From Ignavibacteriota bacterium (GTDB lineage: Bacteria; Bacteroidota; Ignavibacteria; Kapaibacteriales; UBA2268), in contig JAGXGG010000100.1 in assembly GCA_024636855.1 (NCBI GenBank), positions 1-48,548 on the forward strand: 48,548 bases of DNA, in the 5' to 3' direction. Positions within the stretch are counted from its first letter, which is position 1. Each line of letters starts with the position of its first letter. A program made the translations under genes and the position numbers. Positions 25,075 through 34,036 of the stretch are shown here, piece by piece. The notes beneath the pieces are model-generated. The model was not told where the DNA came from. It was given only the letters and a program-made list of their open reading frames with translations, and did not search any database.

Positions 25075-28000
25075 CTATCTTTCTATTTGTATTTTTCTAA
25101 CTAATATTTGTGTTTGGGTCTGCAGCCTTATAAAGTATAATCCAGATGGCAGTTTATCTATGTTTAATTCTGAAGAGTATTTACCAATATTTTTATACCC
25201 AGAATCAATACTGAATAGCTTATTGCCTGTGTAATCAATAACATCTAATTCAATAATTCCATCTTCTAACAATTCATAATTTATATAGGTACTAGCTACC
25301 AATGGGTTGGGGCTTGGAGTTTCCAAATTGAATTTATTTGAAGCATCAAATAACCTTACTCCTCCTTCGGTACATAAATCTAAGAGTCTAAAGTTACCAT
25401 CAGTTTCAAAAATTTTCAATTTTGCTTTACCAAGTACTTTCGCTCCATTTATATTCAACAATGAAGTAGAATCATTTCCTAGTGCAGTTCGAAAAGGTAA
25501 TTCAGCAATTTCTATTTCATTTGCTTGTGTTCTATTTTCTTTAGATTCTGTAATAAACCAGTTATCTTGAGCATCCAATTCAACACGTACTGATCTAACC
25601 CCATCAACAATCTCATCTGACGAATATGAGAAATCAGGGAAAAGTAATGTAGAATTAAAGGATAAATCAAAAGTTATACCTCTGAATTCATCATTCTTAA
25701 GCTCTGATTTCAATTCTGTTATATTAATCTTAGCAATTACTCTATTATTAGATGAAGCCTCGATATCCGAAATACTAACTGTAGTAGTATCAAACACTGG
25801 AATAGAGCCACTACCAAATAGCGATATTCGAGTAGGAGAATTATTTCCACTATGAATAAAAACAATATCAGCATTAGATCTATCTATAAATTGAGGTGCA
25901 AATCGAGCTATAATACCTAATTCTTTTCCAGTCTTCAGTTCAGTAATTGGATTGTCTACAACTATAGAATAGTCATTACTTCTTGGAATATCAATATAAA
26001 CAGAGTCAATAACCAAATCAATATTTGAGTTATTTCTTACTATAACGTCTACAATTCTATCTTTGAAATCACCGATATCTACTTTATCAAATACAATAGA
26101 GCCTTCTACTATTTCTAAATCTCGTTTAGTACAATTACCCTGAATTGGTATTACAACCTGATTACCGGGTATATCTAGAACTAATTCTGCTCTCCTAATA
26201 CCCAAATCTGTTGGTTTGAACCTTACATCTAATGTTACAGAGTTATTAGTGCTCAATGTATCAACAATAGTATTTATCAATTTATTAGTAATTTCAAAAT
26301 CATTAATGTTTGCTCCCCTAAGGAAAGCATTTCTAATTGGGAATTGGAAATTATTAAGGTTAATAAGTGCATCAGAGAATATAGTATCTTTATAATCACC
26401 CAAATAAGTATCACTGAAATTTAGACTATTCTTATCATATTTCAATTTTGTTATTGTAAACAAACAGTCAGAAGTATCCATTTGCAAATCACGCTCATCG
26501 AGATTCCATATTTTTGCTGTTTTATCCCAACTTGAAGTTATTACCCTTTGACCATCAAAATTAAAATTAGCAGTTCTCACAGAGTTAGTATGTTCTTTAT
26601 ATACATTAATACTATCTCCATCAGAGTTCCACATTATAGCAGTATAATCATCACCAGAAGTCAATATATACTCATTACCTCCAAAATTATTGAAAGAGCC
26701 AGAGTTTAGAGGTCTGTTCGATTGACTATTGTGCTTTAAAGTAAATAGTTTTGTATTAGTGTTGAAATCCCAAACTGTAATTTCTTTAGATAGAATATCA
26801 ACTATTAATAATCTACTACCATCGCTATTAATTGCAAATTGACTTACCCAACCCGCTATTTTAAATTCTTTTACAAAATTATTTGTCGTAACCTCCCACA
26901 CCTTTACACTTCCACCATTGCCCCCAGTTAGATAATAGTTACCCAAAGGATGGTAATCTGCAAACCAAAGAGGTTTAGTTCCATCTGGTGAAAATGAATG
27001 TAATTCATTGCCAGTTTCTACATCAAATATCTTACAAACTCCCGATTTATCAACCGAGATAATCTCTGTACCATTAGGATTGAAATTGACTGACCTGATT
27101 ACATCATTATGGTTATCTACAACTTTTAGTGGGTTAGTTTCATCATTTGAATCCCATAATATTACACTAGTGTCATTACTAGCAGAAGCAATCTTCGAAT
27201 CATCAGGACTAAAAGCTGCATAGTTTACTTCTTTAGTATGTTTTTCGAAGAGTCGCACAAGTTTACCAGTGTTAGTATTCCAAAGTCTAACACCTCCATC
27301 ATCACAAGAAGTTATAGCTTTAGACCCATCTACATGATCAAAAAAAGCAGTATTAACTGCATCTGGATGAACTAAATTTAGAGTTCTACCAATATTATTC
27401 GGCCAAAGCTGGATACCTCTGACTAAGCAATCTTCACTTTCTAAATCTGGAACTGTCCATTCGTATTTTAAATCAGTTACGTTACTAGCTAATGTATCCC
27501 AGTTACTACCACTATCTGTAGAGTACTCCAATTGTATTACATCACTAGGTAAAAGTCCAGACCAAGTAATTTTGTATTTATCGCCAACTATTAATTTTTC
27601 ATCACATTTATTTGGAGAAACTATTTCTATATTTTTCACAATAGGAGGAGTATTTGGAAATCCACCTGTTATTAATACTTCTTCATTTAGACATGCATCA
27701 GATGCGACTACTAATTTAGTGAAAACTATATTCGAGTCATTAGGGGCATATTCGACCCTGACTGTCCAATTGTTTCCGTTATTAAGAATCTGTGGTGAAG
27801 ATATTTTACCAGAAAGAAATTTGAAAACACCATTTTTATCATCAGAGAAATATATACTATCAATATTAATATCTGAGTTGACAGCAGTTATAACTATATC
27901 AGCTTCTTTTTTACTTCCAGGAAGTACCGAACTAAATCCATAGTAAGAAGGTGCTAAAGCTAATCTAGGGACTAGTGTTGAACTAACTTCAAATTGAAAT

Positions 28001-28863
28001 TCTTTGCTAGCTGAAATAGAAGGTATCGAAATATTAGAAACAATAGATGTATCGCAATCTATTGAACCAGTATAAGTTAAAGTACAAGGTTTATTTCCAT
28101 TTATTAACTCTTTAACAGCTAAAGTTACTAGTTTTAGGTTTGATTTATTGACTTGTTCAAATAATATAAATCCTTCATTATTATCGATATAAGTCTTTAC
28201 CTCTTTATCAGCTTTATTATCAAGGATTACTAAATATAAGTTTATACCATCTGATTTTAATTTATTCAAATTTTTAATATTTATAGAACTTCTTTTATCT
28301 GTATAAATAACTATATGTCTAGCATTTATTGGATTAGCCGTTTCAAATATAGAGTTTGATCCAACTGGCATAGAATAGAAAACTGAGTCTATTCTAGATT
28401 TATCAGAGCTTTTTAGCTTTAGTAATTCGTTATTAAAACTTGAAAATGACTGATTAAAATCAAAATTGAGATGATTCACTGTACTAAATGATGACAAAGC
28501 AAATTCAGAGTTTAAGGTATTTAGTTGCAAATAATTCGCCGCTGTTTTAACTGAATCGAAGTTAAAGCCACTATTATCAATGGCTAAATCTATAGAAACT
28601 ATTACAGAATTTTCGTTTATATCTACGTTATTATCACAACTAATATTTTTATCAGTTATGCTGATATCATTATTAAGAATAACAATATCATTTGCATTCA
28701 AAGTAGAGTTCTGGTTTACGGCATTTTTAAATACATAATACTCTAATGTAACTTTCGGGTAGTTTGAATAGTCATAGTCGGTAACTAATAAACCCGTTTG
28801 TGAAAACATTTGAGTGTTAAATATTAGTATTGCTGCAAATACTAATGTGGTTAACTTTTTCAT
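25075..28863 (-). CDS. Exported VWA-like / seven-bladed WD40 / T9SS-sorted protein
   Basis: 1262 residues from the ATG at 28861-28863 (MKKLTTLVFAAILIFNTQ); the extra 20 codons upstream are not signal-like and are left out. Signal peptide about 1-22. VWA-like region about 25-255 (NSVIVSIDLAID, RHIVIYTDK) with a degenerate metal site. ASH/HYDIN-like β domain about 300-400. An Ig-like segment (ITWSGLLPSDVIQLEY) about 410-480. A WD40 propeller of seven repeats about 495-800 (e.g. FSPDDSKIASASNDTSVILW, SSWDKTAKIWNL). Two or more further ASH-type domains about 805-1010. A cohesin-like stretch about 1040-1160. A T9SS type A-like tail (PSPNPLVASTYINYEL ... LPSGLYFIRL). It is first in an operon with hisS and the kinase. 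It is probably a secreted or cell-surface scaffold; the ligand is unknown. Confidence 0.82.
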   Translation of the reverse strand: MKKLTTLVFAAILIFNTQMFSQTGLLVTDYDYSNYPKVTLEYYVFKNAVNQNSTLNANDIVILNNDISITDKNISCDNNVDINENSVIVSIDLAIDNSGFNFDSVKTAANYLQLNTLNSEFALSSFSTVNHLNFDFNQSFSSFNNELLKLKSSDKSRIDSVFYSMPVGSNSIFETANPINARHIVIYTDKRSSINIKNLNKLKSDGINLYLVILDNKADKEVKTYIDNNEGFILFEQVNKSNLKLVTLAVKELINGNKPCTLTYTGSIDCDTSIVSNISIPSISASKEFQFEVSSTLVPRLALAPSYYGFSSVLPGSKKEADIVITAVNSDINIDSIYFSDDKNGVFKFLSGKISSPQILNNGNNWTVRVEYAPNDSNIVFTKLVVASDACLNEEVLITGGFPNTPPIVKNIEIVSPNKCDEKLIVGDKYKITWSGLLPSDVIQLEYSTDSGSNWDTLASNVTDLKYEWTVPDLESEDCLVRGIQLWPNNIGRTLNLVHPDAVNTAFFDHVDGSKAITSCDDGGVRLWNTNTGKLVRLFEKHTKEVNYAAFSPDDSKIASASNDTSVILWDSNDETNPLKVVDNHNDVIRSVNFNPNGTEIISVDKSGVCKIFDVETGNELHSFSPDGTKPLWFADYHPLGNYYLTGGNGGSVKVWEVTTNNFVKEFKIAGWVSQFAINSDGSRLLIVDILSKEITVWDFNTNTKLFTLKHNSQSNRPLNSGSFNNFGGNEYILTSGDDYTAIMWNSDGDSINVYKEHTNSVRTANFNFDGQRVITSSWDKTAKIWNLDERDLQMDTSDCLFTITKLKYDKNSLNFSDTYLGDYKDTIFSDALINLNNFQFPIRNAFLRGANINDFEITNKLINTIVDTLSTNNSVTLDVRFKPTDLGIRRAELVLDIPGNQVVIPIQGNCTKRDLEIVEGSIVFDKVDIGDFKDRIVDVIVRNNSNIDLVIDSVYIDIPRSNDYSIVVDNPITELKTGKELGIIARFAPQFIDRSNADIVFIHSGNNSPTRISLFGSGSIPVFDTTTVSISDIEASSNNRVIAKINITELKSELKNDEFRGITFDLSFNSTLLFPDFSYSSDEIVDGVRSVRVELDAQDNWFITESKENRTQANEIEIAELPFRTALGNDSTSLLNINGAKVLGKAKLKIFETDGNFRLLDLCTEGGVRLFDASNKFNLETPSPNPLVASTYINYELLEDGIIELDVIDYTGNKLFSIDSGYKNIGKYSSELNIDKLPSGLYFIRLQTQTQILVRKIQIER

Positions 28864-28908
28864 AAAACTATAATTTTTAAAGGATTTATCTGTAAAATTA
28901 AGACAATG

Positions 28909-28941
28909 TTTGAACAAAAACAATTAATTATATTAACTTTG
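28909..28941 (+). promoter_or_regulatory. Bacteroidota-type promoter of the gene at 28973
   Basis: A TTTG at 28909-28912 and an exact -7 element TAACTTTG at 28934-28941 are separated by 21 bases, matching the -33 TTTG / -7 TAnnTTTG layout of Bacteroidota primary-sigma promoters. Transcription would start a few bases beyond, leaving a leader of about 25 bases. Confidence 0.6.
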
Positions 28942-28972
28942 GAGCTAGTCCAAATAAAAACTACGAAAAACA

Positions 28973-29872
28973 ATGAAATTTAGAATTATTTGTGTATTAA
29001 TATTAACATCATTTCTTGCATTGAATGCTCAAAATCAAAGCTTAGACGAGAATTTGATAACAGGAGATATGGAACAAACTAAAGATACTCTATGTCACTT
29101 TTATAACTTTTCTGTTGGTGATACTTTGGAATACAGAGTAGAATCGGGAGATTCTATAGTTGTAAATTGGGAAAGTTATTTAACGAAAGAGCGATTTGAT
29201 TTGATAAGAATAGTATGCGAAAAAATAGATAAGAAGACAGGACATTTTTTCCTATCCTATGAAAATATAGAATACATCGGATATGAGTTCAAACCTCTTT
29301 ACGAGAAAGTAGAAAGAGATAATCATCCTTGGTTAAAAAAGAAAGTTGTAATTGAAATAGATTCATTAGGTAGAAGATATTCATACCAATACACAGATAC
29401 TACAACTAAAGGTTTAACTGCTGGAGGTCCTTTCCAAGGTTCATTAATACAACCCATAGGTATGAATTGTAGTGCAAAAGGTAATAGTGTAATTTTACAA
29501 AAAGATACCTCTTACCTAGCTGAAAATGGTTATCAAATACCTAAAGTTGTTATGACATATTTGATTGAGAATATGGGAGCAGTTGATACTTTGGATTACG
29601 AATGTACTAGAATTGATGCATCAACAACAGGAAATGGTGAAGTTTTTATAGAAAGTAAAGATGCTATATTCTATATGACAAGTGTAATTAATGGACATAT
29701 AGAGAATTATATGAGCAACGAATTGCATATACCTATTTGGCTTTACTTTACTCAAGAACAGAACTTCAATATTGAATTAGGTAAGGGCAAGAAAACGAAA
29801 GGATTTCATTATACTTACTCTATTTATAATCTAGATAGATACGTAAGTGGTAAAGAAAATAAGAAAAAATAA
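28973..29872 (+). CDS. Exported protein of unknown function
   Basis: 299 residues with a Sec signal peptide ending LALNAQ (about 1-19). The mature part is mixed β: FSVGDTLEYRVESGDSIVVNW, FFLSYENIEYIGYEF, a Gly-rich turn GLTAGGPFQGSLIQPIG, then IPIWLYFTQEQNF. The tail is Lys-rich. Several cysteines are scattered (e.g. CHFYNF, GMNCSAKG, DYECTRID), possibly disulphides in the periplasm. The repeated GDTLEY theme recalls DUF6263-like or surface lipoproteins, but I cannot assign a family. It has its own promoter and terminator, so it is monocistronic. Confidence 0.7.
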   Translation: MKFRIICVLILTSFLALNAQNQSLDENLITGDMEQTKDTLCHFYNFSVGDTLEYRVESGDSIVVNWESYLTKERFDLIRIVCEKIDKKTGHFFLSYENIEYIGYEFKPLYEKVERDNHPWLKKKVVIEIDSLGRRYSYQYTDTTTKGLTAGGPFQGSLIQPIGMNCSAKGNSVILQKDTSYLAENGYQIPKVVMTYLIENMGAVDTLDYECTRIDASTTGNGEVFIESKDAIFYMTSVINGHIENYMSNELHIPIWLYFTQEQNFNIELGKGKKTKGFHYTYSIYNLDRYVSGKENKKK

Positions 29873-29879
29873 TAAAAAA

Positions 29880-29902
29880 AAGCAGTTATTAAATAACTGC
29901 TT
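29880..29902. terminator. Bidirectional terminator between 28973 gene and frr
   Basis: A 10-base-pair stem AAGCAGTTAT / ATAACTGCTT with a three-base loop. A-runs precede it on the plus strand, so the minus strand reads into a U-run: a strong terminator for the pyrH-frr transcript, and a weaker one for the plus gene. Confidence 0.85.
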
Positions 29903-29928
29903 AATATAAATCTATTTAATGAAAGGAA

Positions 29929-30492
29929 TTAATCTTTACCAATTAGTTCCTTTTCTTTAGTAGCGAACACAGAATCAATCATACCAATATATTTATCAGT
30001 TAATTCTTGAGCTCCTACCTCACCATCTTTTTGTTGGTCTTCTGATATTTCACTTTCTTTTTCAGCAGCTCTTAATGACTCTATAGCCGAGCGACGAGAA
30101 TTTCTTATTGCTATTCTACCATCTTCTGCATAATTCTTACATACTTTAACATATTCCAATCTTCTTTCCTCAGTAAGAGGTGGAACGGGAATTCTAAGTA
30201 CATTTCCATCATTTTGAGGATTAAAACCTAAGTCAGCCAATTGTATCGCTTTTTCAATACTACTTAGTAAAGATGTATCGTAGGGTTGTATCATTATAGT
30301 ACGCGCATCTGGAGTAGATATACCGGCAACTTGATTTAGTGGAGTATTTGTTCCATAAGCGATAACTTCGATGCCATCAACTAAAGTTGCACTCGCACCA
30401 CCAGTTCTAATTTTTTCAATTTGAGCTTTCGAAAAATCGAAAGATTTTTTCATTTGCTCTTCAGTTTCTTTTAGTATTTCATTTATATCCAT
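29929..30492 (-). CDS. frr: Ribosome recycling factor
   Basis: Splits post-termination ribosomes together with EF-G. 187 residues, normal. Typical start with MKKSFDFSKAQIEKIRTGGAS (given as its two halves: MKKSFDFSKAQ, IEKIRTGGAS), then GVEVIAYG-like segment GIEVIAYGTNTPLNQVAGIS, the RNA-binding IPVPPLTEERR and AIRNSRRSAIE. It lies 10 bases after pyrH, the conserved tsf-pyrH-frr order, and ends at a strong terminator. No anomalies. Confidence 0.96.
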   Translation of the reverse strand: MDINEILKETEEQMKKSFDFSKAQIEKIRTGGASATLVDGIEVIAYGTNTPLNQVAGISTPDARTIMIQPYDTSLLSSIEKAIQLADLGFNPQNDGNVLRIPVPPLTEERRLEYVKVCKNYAEDGRIAIRNSRRSAIESLRAAEKESEISEDQQKDGEVGAQELTDKYIGMIDSVFATKEKELIGKD

Positions 30493-30502
30493 AATTTACT
30501 CC

Positions 30503-31216
30503 TTAGACTGATACGGTAGTACCAATTTTTTCGCCCATAACTAGTCTATACAAATTTCCAGTTTTATTCATATTTATAACTTTAATAGGTAGATTGTTTT
30601 CATTACAAAGGGTAATAGCTGTGTGATCCATTACTTTCAAATCTTTATTTAATACATCTTTGAAACTAATATTGTCGAACATCACTGCATCTTTATTCTT
30701 CTCAGGATCCGAATCGTAAACGCCATCCACTCTAGTCCCTTTTATAACTATTTCAGCTTTTACCTCGATTGCTCTAAGAACTGCAGCTGTATCTGTTGTA
30801 AAATAAGGGTTACCAGTACCAGCACCAAAAAGAACTACTCGTCCTTTTTCAAGGTGTCTAATAGCTCGACGCTGAATATACGGCTCTGCAATTTGTTCCA
30901 TTTTAATTGCTGTCTGCAATCTAGTAGGAACACCATGCTTTTCTAGTACATTTTGGAAAGCCATACAGTTAATTACTGTAGCAAGCATCCCCATATAGTC
31001 ACCAGAAACTTTATCAATTCCGTGTGCTGATGCTTGTATACCTCGGAAAATATTGCCCCCGCCTATAACTATACCTATCTCTACACCAAGTTCATGTATT
31101 TGTACAATCTCCTTGACGAATTTAGTGAGAATCTCTGGGCTGATACCGTAACCAGTATCGCCCATGAGCGATTCTCCACTAACTTTTAAGAATATTCTTT
31201 TATAGACTGGTTTCAA
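30503..31216 (-). CDS. pyrH: UMP kinase
   Basis: Phosphorylates UMP to UDP; amino-acid-kinase fold, hexameric and allosteric. 237 residues. Motifs: [15 protein letters not shown] (about 5-19), [24 protein letters not shown], and [16 protein letters not shown]. The start is TTG at 31214-31216: the in-frame codon before it is TAA, and there is no ATG before the conserved YKRI motif. A GGTGG ribosome site lies in the end of tsf. The stop of tsf is three bases upstream, so the genes are coupled. Confidence 0.95.
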   Translation of the reverse strand: MKPVYKRIFLKVSGESLMGDTGYGISPEILTKFVKEIVQIHELGVEIGIVIGGGNIFRGIQASAHGIDKVSGDYMGMLATVINCMAFQNVLEKHGVPTRLQTAIKMEQIAEPYIQRRAIRHLEKGRVVLFGAGTGNPYFTTDTAAVLRAIEVKAEIVIKGTRVDGVYDSDPEKNKDAVMFDNISFKDVLNKDLKVMDHTAITLCNENNLPIKVINMNKTGNLYRLVMGEKIGTTVSV

Positions 31217-31219
31217 TTA

Positions 31220-32074
31220 TTAACCACCGATAGAATATCTAATAAACTGATTGATTTTAACATCTTCACCAGCTTTTTCAGAAATTTGTTTTAAAACATC
31301 GGTAATAGTCATATTACCATCTTTCACGTACTGTTGTTCAACAAGACAATTTTCTTTGAAGAATTTGTTGATTCTACCTTCAGCTACTCTTTCAGCTATA
31401 TCAGCAGGTTTACCTTCTTCTTGAGCTTGTTGTTTGTATAATTCTTTTTCTTTATCTAAAATTTCTTGAGTTACAGTAGATCTATCTAAGAAAGAAGGAT
31501 TCATAGCAGCAACTTGCATAGCTATATCTCTAACCAATGCTCTTGATTCTTCATTGATTTTAGAAGAACTCACTTCTACAATAACACCTAATTTACTACC
31601 ACCATGGATATAATCCACAAGATAACCAGAAGTTTCTAAGTTTTCAAACTTGCTTACGTCAATTTTTTCACTGAACTTAGCTAGTATTTCATTATATCTG
31701 TCTTCTACTTTATTGCCATTAATATCTGTAGCTAATAATTCTTCTTTCGTGCTAGGAGATTTATCAAAGACTACTGATGCTATTGTTCCAACGAAATCTA
31801 CAAACTCTTCGTTTCTAGCAACAAAGTCAGTTTCGCATGTTACTTGTGCAATAGAAGCTTTCTGGCCATTTTCAGATACTTTAGTAGCTACTACACCTTC
31901 GTTAGTATCTCTATCAGCTCTCTTTTCAGCTGAAGCTGCACCTCTTTTACGAAGTTCATCTACTGCTGCAGCCATGTCACCATTTGCTTCTTCTAATGCT
32001 TTTTTACAGTCCGCCATTCCAGCGCCTGTTTTGTCTCTTAATTCTTTTACTTGTTGTGCTGTTATGTTTGCCAT
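31220..32074 (-). CDS. tsf: Elongation factor Ts
   Basis: Guanine-nucleotide exchange factor for EF-Tu. 284 residues, near E. coli size. The N-terminal UBA domain has VKELRDKTGAGMADCKKAL (residues 9-27), followed by GAASAEKRADRDTNEGVV. The core carries CETDFVARNEEFVDF (the TDFV contact to EF-Tu). The C-terminus has KFFKENCLVEQQYVKD. It follows rpsB with an 85-base gap that contains a terminator-like hairpin, so expression may be partly uncoupled from rpsB. Confidence 0.97.
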   Translation of the reverse strand: MANITAQQVKELRDKTGAGMADCKKALEEANGDMAAAVDELRKRGAASAEKRADRDTNEGVVATKVSENGQKASIAQVTCETDFVARNEEFVDFVGTIASVVFDKSPSTKEELLATDINGNKVEDRYNEILAKFSEKIDVSKFENLETSGYLVDYIHGGSKLGVIVEVSSSKINEESRALVRDIAMQVAAMNPSFLDRSTVTQEILDKEKELYKQQAQEEGKPADIAERVAEGRINKFFKENCLVEQQYVKDGNMTITDVLKQISEKAGEDVKINQFIRYSIGG

Positions 32075-32119
32075 TTCTTTTTTATATTTTATAGTTTCTA
32101 AAATTCAATATTTATAAAA

Positions 32120-32144
32120 AGAGCATCCTTATGAAAGATGCTCT
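32120..32144 (-). terminator. Hairpin in the rpsB-tsf gap (partial terminator or attenuator)
   Basis: An 8-base-pair stem AGAGCATC / GATGCTCT with a nine-base loop, followed on the minus strand by a U-run. It lies inside a gene order that is otherwise read as one operon, so partial termination, as known for rpsB-tsf in E. coli, is likely. Confidence 0.75.
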
Positions 32145-32159
32145 AGTTTTGTTTATTTC

Positions 32160-33044
32160 TTATTCAGCTGAGTCTTGTTTTACTTCAGCTTCGCCAGAGA
32201 CCTCTGCGACTTCCGATTTCTTTTTAGGTTTATCTGAAGCAACATCTTTCTTTCTTTCTCTAAGCTTTCTCTTAACTTTAGTTTGATCTTCACCCGAATC
32301 TTCATTCTCTTTGTTAATTCTTTCTGATTCAGCTTCCATTTCTGCACGTTTAGTTTTGGCAACAGTATAGCCTTCTACTAATGCGTCAGTGATAACTCCT
32401 AAAATCAATTCGATTGTATTTCTAGAATCATCATTCGCTGGAATAGGGAAATCAACTTCATGTGGGTTAGAGTTTGTATCTACGATTGCTATAACAGGAA
32501 TATTCAAGTTATGAGCTTCTTTGATAGCTAAGTGTTCTTTTTTAGTATCTACTATGAAAATTGCACCCGGTAAACGAGTCATATTTTCTATACCACCGAA
32601 GATTCTTCTTAGTTTCTCTCTTTCTCTATCGAAAAGTAATCTTTCTTTCTTAGTAATCTTTTCGTAAGTACCATCAATTGACATTTTGTCGATTGAAGTT
32701 AATCTTTTGATAGATTTTCTAATAGTAGCAAAGTTAGTTAACATACCACCTAACCATCTTTCAGAAACATAGTTTACATCAGCTTTCTTAGCAGCTTCTT
32801 GAAGTAAATCTTTTGCTTGGCTTTTAGTACCAACAAAAAGTATATTTCTACCACCAAGAGCTATCTCGTAAGCAGCATCTCTAGCAAGAGTAAGTAATAT
32901 TTGGGTTTTACGAAGATCGATAATGTGGATCCCATTTCTTTCATTGAAGATAAAATCTTCCATGGCAGGATTCCAACGTCTGGTCAAGTGACCAAAATGA
33001 GCACCAGCTTTAAGTAGCTGCTCTATTTCTACATAGTGTTTCAT
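32160..33044 (-). CDS. rpsB: 30S ribosomal protein S2 with charged C-terminal extension
   Basis: 294 residues, longer than E. coli S2 (241). Family motifs: LLKAGAHFGHLTRRWNPAM (about 9-27), IHIIDLRKT, NILFVGTKSQAKDL, RWLGGMLTNF, and FIVDTKKEHLAIKEA. The core ends near residue 240. The remaining residues are a low-complexity Lys/Glu-rich tail (KVKRKLRERKKDV, then an acidic end), absent in short S2 proteins. The ribosome site is AAGGA. A structured leader lies just upstream. Confidence 0.97.
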   Translation of the reverse strand: MKHYVEIEQLLKAGAHFGHLTRRWNPAMEDFIFNERNGIHIIDLRKTQILLTLARDAAYEIALGGRNILFVGTKSQAKDLLQEAAKKADVNYVSERWLGGMLTNFATIRKSIKRLTSIDKMSIDGTYEKITKKERLLFDREREKLRRIFGGIENMTRLPGAIFIVDTKKEHLAIKEAHNLNIPVIAIVDTNSNPHEVDFPIPANDDSRNTIELILGVITDALVEGYTVAKTKRAEMEAESERINKENEDSGEDQTKVKRKLRERKKDVASDKPKKKSEVAEVSGEAEVKQDSAE

Positions 33045-33060
33045 GTATTTCCTTATATTT

Positions 33061-33132
33061 TGTGTGTTTTAACTACTGCTAGAAAGATCTTGGTACATAT
33101 TATATATATGCAACACACAGTACTTTCCAGCA
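33061..33132 (-). promoter_or_regulatory. Structured rpsB leader (interleaved stems, possible pseudoknot or switch)
   Basis: On the minus-strand RNA, stem A is UGCUGGAAAG (33132-33123) with CUUUCUAGCA (33086-33077): ten pairs including one G-U. Stem B is UGUGUGUU (33119-33112) with AACACACA (33068-33061): eight pairs. Their order is A-B-A'-B', so the stems can only coexist as a pseudoknot or compete as alternatives. B' ends about 10 bases before the rpsB ribosome site. A small hairpin CAUAU/AUAUG lies between. This is a candidate S2 autoregulation site. A TATAAT in the same stretch is an alternative explanation (promoter). Confidence 0.5.
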
Positions 33133-33152
33133 TGATTGATAAATAATTCTTC

Positions 33153-33539
33153 TTAACGTTTCGAGAATTGGAATTTCTTTCTTGCTTTTTTGCGACCGTA
33201 TTTCTTACGTTCAACCATTCTAGAATCTCTAGTAAGCAAGTCCGCATCTTTCAACTGCTGTTTCAATTCAGGATCCATTTCGATAATGGCACGAGCTAAT
33301 CCAAGTTGGATAGCACCCGTTTGACCTGTCAATCCACCACCTTTTACATTGGCAACTATATTATACTGACCGTTTAGTGCAGTAACTACCAATGGTTTTA
33401 GGATTTTTTCTTTGTTACTTTGGAGGTCAATAAACTGATCAACATCTTTGTCATTTATAACAAACTCACCTTTACCAGGTGTGATTCTTACAGATGCAAC
33501 AGATGTCTTTCTTCGACCTGTTCCCCAAAATTGTTTCAT
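33153..33539 (-). CDS. rpsI: 30S ribosomal protein S9
   Basis: 128 residues, standard size. Starts with WGTGRRKTSVASVRI (residues 5-19); VKGGGLTGQTGAIQLGLARA is the core signature; the C-terminal tail is SRMVERKKYGRKKARKKF, ending FSKR, the conserved end that reaches the P-site tRNA. It is 18 bases after rplM, the universal rplM-rpsI order. The 3' end lies just before the rpsB leader, and stem A of that leader starts only about 20 bases after the stop. Confidence 0.97.
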   Translation of the reverse strand: MKQFWGTGRRKTSVASVRITPGKGEFVINDKDVDQFIDLQSNKEKILKPLVVTALNGQYNIVANVKGGGLTGQTGAIQLGLARAIIEMDPELKQQLKDADLLTRDSRMVERKKYGRKKARKKFQFSKR

Positions 33540-33557
33540 TCTAACTCCGATGTTATC

Positions 33558-33998
33558 TTATATTTCTAATTTTTTTGGCATTTGTGCTGCATGAGGGTGT
33601 TCTGTTCCTACATAAACTTTTAACTTTTTAGACATTTTACGTCCAAGTTTAGTTTTAGGAAGCATACCTTTGACAGCTCTTTCCAGAATTCGTTCTGGAT
33701 GTTTTTCTCTTACTACCTTAACAGGAGTAAAAGTTTCACTACCGTGGTACCCAGTATGTTTGAAGTAAGTTTTCTTATCTTCTCTTTTACCAGTGAACAC
33801 AACTTTTTCAGCGTTAATTACTACTACACAGTCACCATCATCAATATGAGGAGTAAAGCTAGGCTTATGCTTACCTCTAATCAATGTTGCTATCTTTGTA
33901 GCTACTCTGCCAACAGTTTGGCCCGATGCGTCAACTATCCACCATTCGGTGTTGACGTCTTCTTTTCTAAGCGATTTGGTAAATTGTCCAGTACTCAA
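33558..33998 (-). CDS. rplM: 50S ribosomal protein L13
   Basis: 146 residues. WWIVDASGQTVGRVAT (about 19-34), IRGKHKPSFTPHIDDGDCVVVINA, YFKHTGYHGSE, LERAVKGMLPKTKLGR, and VYVGTEHPHAAQ are all L13 signatures. The start is TTG at 33996-33998 with GGAG seven bases ahead; the ATG just upstream is followed at once by TAA and cannot serve. It heads the translation operon and has a clear promoter at 34037-34068. Confidence 0.97.
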   Translation of the reverse strand: MSTGQFTKSLRKEDVNTEWWIVDASGQTVGRVATKIATLIRGKHKPSFTPHIDDGDCVVVINAEKVVFTGKREDKKTYFKHTGYHGSETFTPVKVVREKHPERILERAVKGMLPKTKLGRKMSKKLKVYVGTEHPHAAQMPKKLEI

Positions 33999-34036
33999 TT
34001 TACATCTCCAAAATATTTCGTTTTAATTATAGCTTA

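Noticed and set aside
31650-32117. Long open frame on the plus strand opposite tsf
   Set aside because: It is a shadow of tsf codon usage: Ser/Ala/Leu-rich, no ribosome site and no recognisable domain.
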